From CAIOZA01 sp964464375 (GTDB taxonomy: Bacteria > Bacteroidota > Ignavibacteria > Kapaibacteriales > UBA2268), in NCBI GenBank assembly GCA_964464375.1, contig CAYXFU010000013.1, forward strand, positions 30,432 through 94,431: a DNA stretch of 64,000 nucleotides, in the 5' to 3' direction. The position numbers and the translations under genes are program-made. Below, piece after piece: positions 16,072 to 24,792 of this stretch. Below the pieces are notes generated by a model. The model was not told the DNA's origin. It saw only the letters and a program-made list of their open reading frames with translations, and ran no database searches. How positions within the stretch are numbered: the stretch's first letter is position 1; each line of letters opens with the position of its first letter.

Positions 16072-16647
16072 TTATTCAGATGGATCCCTATAAGTACCGT
16101 TTGGCAGAATCATCGGATAAAATGTTTCATAATCACCTTTTTCTATTTTTCTTAATTTACTCTTCGCCAATGCCCGTCTTACTGAGCTTAATCTTTCGTA
16201 AAAGAGTACACCATTTAGATGATCAACTTCATGCTGAATAACTCTTGAAAAAAGATAGTCTGCTATAATAGTAATTTCTTTCATATTAATATCAAAATAT
16301 CTAACCTCAATTTCCTTTGGTCTGTCAACATCTTCATAAAACTTAGGAATACTCAAACATCCTTCCTGATATTCAATTATTTCATCAGAATAGCTGATTA
16401 TTATGGGATTTATCATTACAATTGGGGGATGACTGTCTTTTTCATCTGAAGCTTCAGAGGTATCAACAACGATTATTGATTGCATCTCCCCTACCTGGTT
16501 TGCGGCAAGACCAACACCATCAGCTGAATACATGGTTTCATATAAATTATTCACAAAATCCTTCAATTCCTGATTGAATTCAGCTACTGGATTTGTTTTC
16601 TTCTTTAAAACAGGATGATAACAGTTATAAATAGGTAGAACAGCCAT
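16072..16647 (-). CDS. def: peptide deformylase
   Basis: A 191-residue metalloenzyme that removes the N-formyl group from new proteins. All three signatures are present: GVGLAANQ at 44-51, EGCLSIP at 95-101 (metal ligand Cys97) and HEVDH at 139-143 (His139, His143, catalytic Glu140). The length is typical of type-1 deformylases. The gene stands alone, with a TATTTTTG box about 118 bases ahead of the start. No formyltransferase gene is adjacent. The repeat island lies directly downstream. Confidence 0.95.
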   Translation of the reverse strand: MAVLPIYNCYHPVLKKKTNPVAEFNQELKDFVNNLYETMYSADGVGLAANQVGEMQSIIVVDTSEASDEKDSHPPIVMINPIIISYSDEIIEYQEGCLSIPKFYEDVDRPKEIEVRYFDINMKEITIIADYLFSRVIQHEVDHLNGVLFYERLSSVRRALAKSKLRKIEKGDYETFYPMILPNGTYRDPSE

Positions 16648-16764
16648 TCTTTAAATCTTTCTAAACATTTTCATATAAACCATTTATTATAAGATCAATG
16701 CGAAGTAAATCCACATGTATATGGGTTAATTTGAAGAATGTAAACCTACAAGATTAACCATGAA

Positions 16765-16772
16765 CAAAAATA
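16765..16772 (-). promoter_or_regulatory. candidate promoter -7 box for def
   Basis: TATTTTTG on the minus strand with a TTG 21 bases upstream. It implies a leader of about 110 bases. Confidence 0.35.
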
Positions 16773-16864
16773 AGGAAAAATAAGATATTCTGGCAATATG
16801 TCAAACAATTTCTTCATTAGATGCATGAAAAATATCAATTAAACTTTTTCAAAAAAAATCAGAA

Positions 16865-18520
16865 TTAATTAAGTTTAGTACTTTTACTGATTATCTCATA
16901 AATATGATAAAAGCCATGTTTTTCAATTAGCCTGTAGTTTGTTACAATAAAAGTCTCAATCAAAGGGCAAGACTTTCTAAATGTTTGATTTGATTTGTTG
17001 TCATATCCCCAGTCCGGATTATGAATAATAAATTTCACTTTAGAATCTTTTAGTATATTAATGATTCGGTTTTGCTTTTCCCTGGATTCTCGGATAACCA
17101 GATCATTCATCGAATCATAATATGTTGGGTTCTTTAAGTTGAATAATGCGTATATTGCCGGAGAGTCCCAAGGTGTAACGAATATATTGTCACCTTCTTT
17201 AGTATTAACCTTCAGAAATTCTGCTACTTTTCTAAAATCATCAACTTCGCTTGAATTTTTGAAAGTAACACTTCCATGATCAGTTCTTACAATTGAAGAC
17301 TTATTTTGTTGAAGGCTAATCAGTTTCTGAATTGGAAACAATAGTGTAACAGACATTATTGATATTATCATCAACGAAAATCTCAATAACCACTTATCAC
17401 TCATGCTTTTGATTTTTTTTGCATGTATTTCAAAGAATATCAGACAAATCATAACCAATAATGGTGCGACAGAAGGAGCCAAATGAGCAACATCCGATCT
17501 CCCAATCCCTTTTGGAAATAAGCCTAAACCTAGCATGAGAAAAGCAATTTTGATTAATACATTCAATTTTTCCGGTTTGGATTTGAGATAAAATAGGAAA
17601 ATAATTACTGATAAAAATGGCAATAAATAAAACATCAAAATTGGCAGAAGTTTTACCAGATGGATAAATAATTTTATAATTGCACCAAGAGAACTTGTAT
17701 GAATATCATTTAAATCCGATTTTATGACGCCAATCAATAAATTAAAATCATAAAAATATGGGATATTCATTGATGTTCCATTCTTCACACTCTCAATAAT
17801 GACTTCATGAAACATTAATATAGCTATATCATAATGAACCAAAACGATAAGTAAGATTGCAAAAATGAATGAAGCTAAATAGACTGACAAAAATTTGAAA
17901 CAACTTTTGATGTCAGTTTTGAGTAATATCATACTTATTACCAACGCCATTACGAGACCGGCCATCGCTCCGGCAGATTCATATACTCTAAAATAGAATC
18001 CAATTCCAATAAATATACCTGATAAACTGATATCAATTAAATTTTTACTTTGAATGAATTTTATTAAAAATAATGTTGACAAAAGAATAAATGTCAGGTA
18101 TAGATTAATGTAGTCAGGACCTTCATAAAAAAATATGACACTGGAATAAAAGAATAATAAAGTTGTAATTGCAGAATAAATATTATTTTTTAATATTCTG
18201 TAAGTAATTCTAAAAACAATTATTGAAGATAAACAAGAAGTAAAGATAGTAACAATTCTCAGAATATCTGTATTTACTCCAAAAATTTTATAAATTAGAG
18301 CCGGAAAATACACTTCTCCCGGTGAGAATAACAACCAAAAATCACGATAAGGTTTTTCTCCATTTATTATTCTTAATGGATTATTGACATATTCTCCAAT
18401 ATCACAAGCCAAAGGTAAGCTGTCCTTAATCAGAATACTAATTATTACAAGAATACAATACAAGAATATGACAATTATCCATGGGTTTATTTGATTTATT
18501 CGATCAACTAAATTATTCAT
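16865..18520 (-). CDS. polytopic GT-C-type membrane glycosyltransferase-like protein
   Basis: A 551-residue protein with about ten or more transmembrane helices and a soluble C-terminal tail (about 430-551). The first periplasmic loop has DIGEYVNNP followed by GEKPYRDFWLLFSPGEVYFP. This matches the acidic catalytic loop plus PYRDF-x(5)-P pattern of GT39/PMT/ArnT-like enzymes, which transfer sugars from polyprenyl-phosphate donors in the periplasm. Donor and acceptor are unknown. The ATG at 18520 lacks a clear Shine-Dalgarno. It lies 75 bases after the terminator of the temptin-like gene and is probably monocistronic. Confidence 0.72.
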   Translation of the reverse strand: MNNLVDRINQINPWIIVIFLYCILVIISILIKDSLPLACDIGEYVNNPLRIINGEKPYRDFWLLFSPGEVYFPALIYKIFGVNTDILRIVTIFTSCLSSIIVFRITYRILKNNIYSAITTLLFFYSSVIFFYEGPDYINLYLTFILLSTLFLIKFIQSKNLIDISLSGIFIGIGFYFRVYESAGAMAGLVMALVISMILLKTDIKSCFKFLSVYLASFIFAILLIVLVHYDIAILMFHEVIIESVKNGTSMNIPYFYDFNLLIGVIKSDLNDIHTSSLGAIIKLFIHLVKLLPILMFYLLPFLSVIIFLFYLKSKPEKLNVLIKIAFLMLGLGLFPKGIGRSDVAHLAPSVAPLLVMICLIFFEIHAKKIKSMSDKWLLRFSLMIISIMSVTLLFPIQKLISLQQNKSSIVRTDHGSVTFKNSSEVDDFRKVAEFLKVNTKEGDNIFVTPWDSPAIYALFNLKNPTYYDSMNDLVIRESREKQNRIINILKDSKVKFIIHNPDWGYDNKSNQTFRKSCPLIETFIVTNYRLIEKHGFYHIYEIISKSTKLN

Positions 18521-18589
18521 TAAATTCTATCTTTTTGAAATTATTTTAAGAATTGTAAATCATGAATTACTAAAATAAGATAAATCAAC

Positions 18590-18620
18590 AAAAAAAGCCG
18601 GAGAAAATATCTCCGGCTTA
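18590..18620 (-). terminator. rho-independent terminator of the temptin-like gene
   Basis: A perfect 9-bp stem (AGCCGGAGA and its complement, extended by one A-T pair) closes a 5-base loop. On the minus strand it is followed by six Ts. It begins 23 bases after the stop. Confidence 0.88.
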
Positions 18621-18642
18621 GTTTTAAATTGACAATATATAT

Positions 18643-19302
18643 TTACTGAACCAAAAGTTTCTTAGAAATCATTGATCCATCAAAATAGATTCTAACCAAA
18701 TAAAGACCTGGAGGAACACTATACCCATTCATATCTTTACAGTCCCAAACAAGATTTATATTGCCTGATACCGAATTCTCATTTGCAAGTAAACGCAATC
18801 TATCACCAGATAAATTAATAATTTCTACAAATAATTGTCCTGTTTTTACCAGTTCAAATGTAATTTCAGCTCTGTTGGTCATTGGATTAGGACTTATTGA
18901 AATATCTTTATTAGCAAAAAAGTCGATCACATCATTAATAATAGGTTTGCTACTAGCTAAACCAGGATTGCCAACGTTGGCTTGAACGCCTGGATCAGCC
19001 TGACCAGGCTTCCATTGAGCATTTGGATCTAAAAGCTCCTGCCCATTTGTAAAACCATCTTTATCTGTATCAAGAGAAGCTAATTTAGTAGTCCATTGAA
19101 TTACACCAGCTTTCATATGATTTCTACCAACTTCAACACCAAAAGAATTCAATGCTCCACCCAGCATATTTGTATGACAATTAAGGCAGGAATTCTTCAC
19201 CCCATTGGGTATCTGAATCACACGTTCTGGTTTAGTGAGAATTACTTCAGCGGAAATAACTATCATGATAGTAATGATTGCAAGGTAAATTAGTTTGTTC
19301 AT
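18643..19302 (-). CDS. temptin-like CXXCH protein with T9SS sorting domain
   Basis: A 219-residue exported protein. After a signal peptide (about 1-18) comes a temptin-type domain with Cys39-Leu-Asn-Cys42-His43, a GGALNSFG turn and a calcium-binding-like DTDKDGFTNGQEL loop (78-90). A short linker leads to a type-A sorting domain from about 135 to 219. In temptin the two cysteines form a disulfide. Here CxxCH is also the pattern for covalent haem c, so a one-haem surface cytochrome is possible. The start has GGAG five bases upstream. It is monocistronic with a strong terminator. Confidence 0.72.
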   Translation of the reverse strand: MNKLIYLAIITIMIVISAEVILTKPERVIQIPNGVKNSCLNCHTNMLGGALNSFGVEVGRNHMKAGVIQWTTKLASLDTDKDGFTNGQELLDPNAQWKPGQADPGVQANVGNPGLASSKPIINDVIDFFANKDISISPNPMTNRAEITFELVKTGQLFVEIINLSGDRLRLLANENSVSGNINLVWDCKDMNGYSVPPGLYLVRIYFDGSMISKKLLVQ

Positions 19303-19433
19303 ATTTTCTCCAAAAATAAATTTTAAAAATTAATCTTCTATTTAACTGTAATAATGCTTAATATTTTTATTTGTTACAACTAATTTTTTGTTTTTCTACG
19401 TCTAAGAACAAATTTATTAAACAATTGGTTAGA

Positions 19434-19541
19434 ATGAGTAAAAAAGATTGTCCTTTTTGCAAGGGAGGTTCTTGCATAAAAAAGTGTAAAGAAACTAAAA
19501 AGAAATCAAAACATAAGAAAGACAAGAAATCAAAAAAATAA
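19434..19541 (+). CDS. tiny Cys- and Lys-rich protein (35 residues)
   Basis: An unlisted small frame of ATG plus 34 codons ending in TAA. The first half has four cysteines in a C-x2-C-x4-C-x3-C layout (Cys6, 9, 14, 18; CPFCKGG...). The second half is almost all Lys with a few Ser and His. Such a layout could bind zinc or a metal and nucleic acid. It resembles no family I can name. No Shine-Dalgarno is obvious, and the frame lies in a 386-base gap between divergent genes. Chance is possible because A-rich DNA favours Lys codons, but four spaced cysteines are unusual by chance. Confidence 0.4.
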   Translation: MSKKDCPFCKGGSCIKKCKETKKKSKHKKDKKSKK

Positions 19542-19638
19542 TATCGATTTAACAATCTTTATATTTTAATTATTAACAAGTCAACTGTCAAATTTCTTTG
19601 GTTTATTAATCAATTTTCATCTTTGGATATTTTTTTGT

Positions 19639-19646
19639 TATTTTTG
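19639..19646 (+). promoter_or_regulatory. candidate promoter -7 box for the sensor kinase operon
   Basis: TATTTTTG lies 43 bases ahead of the kinase ATG. A TTTG lies 13 bases further upstream, closer than the usual -33 spacing. Confidence 0.35.
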
Positions 19647-19688
19647 TTTCTGCAAAATATAATTCTAAATATAAGATTAACTTTTTAA

Positions 19689-21938
19689 ATGATTGATTCA
19701 ATAGTAAATGGAATAAAAAAATATTTTATTAAACCTGCCCCTACTCCTCAGGTAGAAGAAGAATTTCATCGTGACGATAAGACAATTATTGAAATACTGG
19801 ACAATATGGAAGAAATGGTCTATCAGATTGACAGAAACTTCATTGTTAAGTGGGCTAACAAATCTGTTTTGGAACGTCATCCTACTTCACTCGAAAGAAA
19901 ATGCTATGAAGCATTTTCGCATCAACAGGGGATCTGTCAGGATTGTTTTTGTCAGAAAGCAATAATATCCGGTTCAATAGTAAAAGGAATAAAAATCAAC
20001 AACTCGTTTACTGTTGATGATGGAATACATTATGTTGAGACAATATCAATTCCTGTTAATATTGAGACTTTTGCTGCAGGTGGTGCAATTTCAATCTCTA
20101 AAGAAATAACCGATACGCAAGAGTATCGTTCAAGATTGATTTCCAGCAAAAGTTTAACATTAAGCACCAATCATTTACTTGAAATAATACAGAAGGATTA
20201 TTTAAAAGAGTTTGAAGCCCTGGATTATCCTATAGTTATTACCGACTTGGATTTGAAAGTAATTTATTATAATCAAAATTGCCTCTATATTGACTCTTTG
20301 AAATTTGAAGCAGGTAAATTTATAACAGAAATTTTACCTTCAATTATTAGTTCAAAAATTAATTCAATTCGTGAATTAGCATTATTAGATAAATATTCAG
20401 GTGCAATTAGTTTTAGTCTAAATCCAGAAGATGAAAATTCACAATTAATGAGTTTAACATGCTCATCCCTTAAATCAGGAGATAACAATAAATGTTTTGC
20501 TCTTAATTGGTCAATACATAAAATTGATTTTGCCAGTCTTCAGCAAACACCTATTTATGAAATTCCAGAAATACTTTCTGATTTAAGAATTCTGAAAGTC
20601 GATTCTTCTGCTTGCGTAATTTCTTGGAGTAGCTCCCTCACAAAAATGTTTGGATGGTCAGAAGAAGAAATTCTTGGTTTGCCTAACCCACTTTTTAGTT
20701 TGGATTTTCTTGACTCGATATTAAAGAGCGACAAGAAAAAACTGAAAACAGATATTTCAATTAATGATAAAACAGGTAATCAACGTAGAATTAACATTAC
20801 GTTTTATAAAATTGAAAATTTGGCTACAAGTGATGTAATAACTTGTTTGATTGATGAGATTCAGTTCAGTAATCATCCGATTGCATCAGTTGATGGTATG
20901 GAGGAAATCTATGAGACTTTCATTAAGAATTTCTCAGGTGTGGCTTTCAAATCAGACTTAAATCTTATTCCAGTTATACTTAACGGTGCCATTAAGGCCT
21001 TGACAGGTCATTCAAAGGAAGAAATTCTTGACTCAAAGAAAAGCCTTTTAGATATTATACATCTGGAGGATAGAATTGTCATTCAGGATATTATTAATAA
21101 GCTCCGAAACAGAGGCAGAATTGAGCGGGAACTCGAATTCCGATTTATACATCAGGATGGGTCATTCAAGTGGGTACATCTCTATTTTCATAGTGTGATA
21201 GACTCAACTGGTAAAGCACATTATCTTCAGGGTATTCTATATAACATTACTCATCGCAAAGAAGTTGAAGATGAATTAAAGCTGTCACGAGAAAATTACC
21301 GTAACTTAGCAATGTACTCAGAAACGTCTCGGGAAGAAGAAAAGAAGCGTTTAGCAATAGAAATTCATGATGAACTTGGTCATGCCTTGACTGCATTAAA
21401 ACTTGAATTGGCTTGGCTGATAAAAAAGAAATTTATTCGACAAGAAGTACTTTTTGAAAAAGTTCGTAAAATGAATGAATTGATTGAATCAACAATTCGA
21501 AAAGTTAGGACAATTTCTTCTCAATTACGTCCATCTGTTCTGGATCATTTCGGTTTGATAGCGGCTCTGGAATGGCAAACAGCTGAGTTCCAGAAACGTT
21601 CGGCTATTAGATGTAAATTGAATGTTGGTAAACAGGATTTCAAACTTGAGGAACAAAGATCAACGGCTCTATTCCGTATATTTCAGGAAATTTTAACAAA
21701 TGTTGCACGTCATGCTAAGGCAACGAGGGTTGATGTAACTTTGGAAAGGGTTACTGAAGAAGTGATTCTAAGGGTAAGTGACAATGGTCGCGGAATCAAA
21801 CAAGAACAAATAAACAACAAGAAATCTCTTGGATTACTTGGAATGACTGAACGAGCGCTAGCAGTTGGCGGGAAACTTACAATAAGTGGAGTTATTGGTA
21901 TGGGAACGACAGTCACAATCACTGTTCCATTAAAATAA
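19689..21938 (+). CDS. PAS-domain sensor histidine kinase (NarX/DegS-type, HisKA_3)
   Basis: A 749-residue kinase without evident transmembrane helices, so it is probably cytoplasmic. PAS-like regions lie at about 33-140, 170-280, 295-390 and 405-525. A HisKA_3 dimerisation domain carries the phospho-acceptor His560 in EIHDELGHAL. The HATPase_c domain (about 650-749) has an N-box with NVARHAKA, SDNGRG and a GLLGM G-box. The first PAS contains Cys72, 83, 86 and 88, a possible metal or redox site. The gene is followed after 14 bases by its LuxR-type response regulator. The signal is unknown; the cysteines suggest redox, oxygen or metal sensing (inference). Confidence 0.9.
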   Translation: MIDSIVNGIKKYFIKPAPTPQVEEEFHRDDKTIIEILDNMEEMVYQIDRNFIVKWANKSVLERHPTSLERKCYEAFSHQQGICQDCFCQKAIISGSIVKGIKINNSFTVDDGIHYVETISIPVNIETFAAGGAISISKEITDTQEYRSRLISSKSLTLSTNHLLEIIQKDYLKEFEALDYPIVITDLDLKVIYYNQNCLYIDSLKFEAGKFITEILPSIISSKINSIRELALLDKYSGAISFSLNPEDENSQLMSLTCSSLKSGDNNKCFALNWSIHKIDFASLQQTPIYEIPEILSDLRILKVDSSACVISWSSSLTKMFGWSEEEILGLPNPLFSLDFLDSILKSDKKKLKTDISINDKTGNQRRINITFYKIENLATSDVITCLIDEIQFSNHPIASVDGMEEIYETFIKNFSGVAFKSDLNLIPVILNGAIKALTGHSKEEILDSKKSLLDIIHLEDRIVIQDIINKLRNRGRIERELEFRFIHQDGSFKWVHLYFHSVIDSTGKAHYLQGILYNITHRKEVEDELKLSRENYRNLAMYSETSREEEKKRLAIEIHDELGHALTALKLELAWLIKKKFIRQEVLFEKVRKMNELIESTIRKVRTISSQLRPSVLDHFGLIAALEWQTAEFQKRSAIRCKLNVGKQDFKLEEQRSTALFRIFQEILTNVARHAKATRVDVTLERVTEEVILRVSDNGRGIKQEQINNKKSLGLLGMTERALAVGGKLTISGVIGMGTTVTITVPLK

Positions 21939-21952
21939 TTAAGGAATATGAA

Positions 21953-22585
21953 ATGATAAAAATTATTATTGTTGATGATCATTCTGTTGTTCGAAAAGGT
22001 TTGAAGCAGATAATAGAGGAAACACCAGATTTATTCGTGAGTGACGAAGCTTCTTCAGGTAATGAATTGCTTGAAAAAGTCCGTCAAAACAAATACGATG
22101 TTGTATTGCTCGATATTTCTATGCCTGGCAAAGATGGTCTGGACACGTTAAAAGATTTAAAAATTGAAAAACCTGAACTCCCTGTTTTGATGTTCACGGT
22201 CTACCCTGAAGAACAATATGCATTACGAGTTCTGAAAGCCGGTGCCGCAGGGTATATTAACAAAGAATGTGAGCCGGAAGAGCTTATAGAAGCTATCCGA
22301 AAAGTATCAATGGGAAGAAAGTATATATCGCCTGACCTTGCTGAAATTCTAGCATCCAATCTTGATTCCGGGAATCAAGCTATGCTTCATGAGAATCTTT
22401 CGGACAGAGAATTCCAGGTTATGTGCCTAATAGCATCCGGAAAAACTGTTAAAGATATTGCTAAACAGCTTAATTTGAGCATTAATACTATCAGCACTTA
22501 CAGAATACGAATTTTAGAAAAGATGTCAATGAAAAGCAATGCTGAGCTAACCCATTATGCCATCAAAAATGGCTTGGTCGATTAA
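21953..22585 (+). CDS. response regulator, NarL/FixJ family
   Basis: A 210-residue two-domain regulator. The receiver domain (1-120) has Asp8/Asp9, the phospho-acceptor Asp54 (LLDISMPGKDG) and Lys104. A LuxR-type helix-turn-helix occupies about 143-205 (LSDREFQVMCLIASGKTV, IAKQLNLSINTISTY). The gene starts 14 bases after the kinase stop, with AAGGAA as Shine-Dalgarno, so kinase and regulator form one operon. Targets are not evident nearby. A T9SS-type gene ends convergently after it. Confidence 0.95.
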   Translation: MIKIIIVDDHSVVRKGLKQIIEETPDLFVSDEASSGNELLEKVRQNKYDVVLLDISMPGKDGLDTLKDLKIEKPELPVLMFTVYPEEQYALRVLKAGAAGYINKECEPEELIEAIRKVSMGRKYISPDLAEILASNLDSGNQAMLHENLSDREFQVMCLIASGKTVKDIAKQLNLSINTISTYRIRILEKMSMKSNAELTHYAIKNGLVD

Positions 22586-22633
22586 ATATGATTATTTTAA
22601 TTTGCTCATTATATTGCTCTTAATCACATATTT

Positions 22634-22670
22634 CTAAAAAAAATCCCCACTAAAGATAAAAGTGAGGACG
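22634..22670 (-). terminator. terminator of the orphan secreted-protein gene
   Basis: An 8-bp imperfect stem (TCCCCACT with AGTGAGGA, one mismatch) and a 9-base loop, followed on the minus strand by eight Ts. It lies 26 bases beyond the stop at 22696. It may also stop transcripts arriving from the convergent response regulator. Confidence 0.6.
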
Positions 22671-22695
22671 TTAATATAAAATAAGAACTAATCAA

Positions 22696-24489
22696 TTATT
22701 TATCTTCTTTTATTATTCTCTTTGTTATTGTTTGCCTGTCAGTTAGTATCTTAATAAAATATACACCATTGGCTACATTACTTATATCAATCTGTTTACT
22801 ATCTGATAGCTTTTGCTCTTTGATTATGCTTCCCAAATTATCAGTTATTTGTATATTACCTGCTTCAGAGTACTTATTTTGAATTTGGATAATACCTGAT
22901 GTTGGATTTGGAAAAATACTAATTCCTTCAGAATCATTATCCTGTATATTCGATGTTGACCCGGTTACCTGAAGTCTCACTGGGTTTGAAACATTCTTAT
23001 TGAGCGTAATCCAAACGCGAGAATTCGCCTGGTCTATAGTTGCAAAATAATCTTTATCCTCCATTGCAATAGTATTGTCTATTTTAATTTGATTAAGAGC
23101 GGAAGCCGAGAAATTATTTATAACAAAAATCGGATTTTCTATAGGGGCATTCATGGCGGGTGTAAACATAAGGTCAACGGCGTTAGCATCAGCATCGGCT
23201 TCCCATGTAGAATAAATGTGATTATAACCTTGTGGTACATAAAAAACATTGTTATCAGTAGAGTTAGCAAGTCCGACACCTGCAGGTCCCGATAACCTAA
23301 CAGTACCTACAGTGGCATTCAGTGTTGCCAAGTGCATATTTTCCATTTGTTTTACGATTTGCCCGGTAGCACCTTCCTTATAACCCCCAGTATGCTCACC
23401 AAGGACAATGAAAACCGAATAGGCAAGTAGCATACCATTAGTTCTAGAACCATCGGAATGTTGTGTGAAATCTGTTTTTGAAGGATAAGCACCCCATTCA
23501 TCAAAACCTCCTGGATGTCCCCAGTTAGTTCCCCAAGTTAGTCGCTTTGTAACACCCCCAGAGGCATCAAGAATTCCATAGTTTAATATTTGGTAAACCC
23601 ATTGGCCATCAGCAATCATTGGACCGTTTAATTTTTGTTCATTCATCAAAGCAGGTGAAGGATTCAAACCCATATCATTTACATAAATCGACTGTGTCAA
23701 CACGTGTCCCATTTCAGCATTAACATTCTTTGTCCACTGCATAGCATAAGGAATACTATTAGATTCGTCATATCGCCAACCTGAATTGCTAGTTATCAAA
23801 CTACTCTCATCAGTTGTGCCATTGTTTACGCTAACCCACTTATAAGTGTCACCCCAAGAGGCTCCACCAATCAAATCACCTGAATAAGGACTGGAGTAAT
23901 TAGTATTCCCGTCATAATGAAAATCACCATAAGGTGATCGTGAATCAGCACCAAGATTGCCTGTTTTATCAGCACGTGCATCTTGAGTTACCGAAAAAAT
24001 TGGATAATTCCTGCCAGTTGCAAAAAACCATTGCACCCTCGATGGAACTACTGTCGTAGTTGAACCGGAACCAGGCGGAGAATCAATCAGATAAGTAGGC
24101 ATGTAAAAATCAATTATAGCGTGATGTCTTCCATTCAATGGTAGTGTTGTCATTCCACCAACTGTATGAGAAGATCGATCCCCTCCATAAACAGTGTGAT
24201 TTTGTAAATAACCATCTCCTTCATGCCCATTAGCACCTGTACCACGGCATACTCTGTCCACCCCAGATACTTTATAAATAAATTCTCTTAAATAACCGGC
24301 ACCATTGGGTCGTTGGTCAACCATGATTGCAGAGCGTTGTTCATTTTTAACATCACTCCAAGTGAATGTATGAGCAGGTAAACCATTATCTGAAGTACTA
24401 GTACTAACAGATAATATTTCTTGACCTAAAAGTGTGTTTATGCTGAAAATTAATACAAAGCATAATATAGAAATAGTAATTAGTTTCAT
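22696..24489 (-). CDS. secreted protein of unknown function with T9SS sorting domain
   Basis: A 597-residue protein: signal peptide (about 1-22), a large body without a family I recognise, and a type-A sorting domain from about 515 (FPNPTSGIIQI). The body is rich in Gly, Asn, Trp and Tyr with long loops, as in carbohydrate-active or lectin-like beta-sandwich proteins. The motifs DFYMPTYLID and WGTNWGHPGGFDEWGAYP stand out. A small beta-sandwich with DKDYFATIDQANSRVWITLN just before the sorting domain looks like an Ig-like or carbohydrate-binding module. It stands alone between the response regulator (convergent) and an HDOD gene. Confidence 0.7.
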   Translation of the reverse strand: MKLITISILCFVLIFSINTLLGQEILSVSTSTSDNGLPAHTFTWSDVKNEQRSAIMVDQRPNGAGYLREFIYKVSGVDRVCRGTGANGHEGDGYLQNHTVYGGDRSSHTVGGMTTLPLNGRHHAIIDFYMPTYLIDSPPGSGSTTTVVPSRVQWFFATGRNYPIFSVTQDARADKTGNLGADSRSPYGDFHYDGNTNYSSPYSGDLIGGASWGDTYKWVSVNNGTTDESSLITSNSGWRYDESNSIPYAMQWTKNVNAEMGHVLTQSIYVNDMGLNPSPALMNEQKLNGPMIADGQWVYQILNYGILDASGGVTKRLTWGTNWGHPGGFDEWGAYPSKTDFTQHSDGSRTNGMLLAYSVFIVLGEHTGGYKEGATGQIVKQMENMHLATLNATVGTVRLSGPAGVGLANSTDNNVFYVPQGYNHIYSTWEADADANAVDLMFTPAMNAPIENPIFVINNFSASALNQIKIDNTIAMEDKDYFATIDQANSRVWITLNKNVSNPVRLQVTGSTSNIQDNDSEGISIFPNPTSGIIQIQNKYSEAGNIQITDNLGSIIKEQKLSDSKQIDISNVANGVYFIKILTDRQTITKRIIKEDK

Positions 24490-24792
24490 GTATATTTTAA
24501 CAATTAAGTGTGACTAAATTTAAGATTAGAGACAACTAAATTCTCTAACTATTTTAATTTCTTAAAAAGATAAATCAATAATAATGAAAAATATATAATT
24601 AGGAAATATTTGGAATTTTTGGAGTAATCAAAGAAAGGATAAAGAATATTGAATATATTCAATTTAAATTTTAGGTCAATGAAGATGAATTATCTTAGAG
24701 GTTGTTAGAAAAAAAAGCCATTCAAAAGAAACAAAGATGTTCATAGCTTCGATAAATATTAAAAGTAACTATTCGCCGAAAGAGCAAATACA
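24490..24792. other. gene-free gap between the orphan cargo gene and the HDOD gene
   Basis: About 300 bases of AT-rich sequence. I see no ORF with credible composition, no strong hairpin and no repeat. It should hold the promoter of the minus-strand cargo gene. Confidence 0.5.

Noticed and set aside
19311..19318. TATTTTTG box directly before the temptin-like gene
   Set aside because: It lies so close to the ATG that it overlaps the TTTGGAG Shine-Dalgarno. Without start-site data it is more likely the ribosome-binding region.
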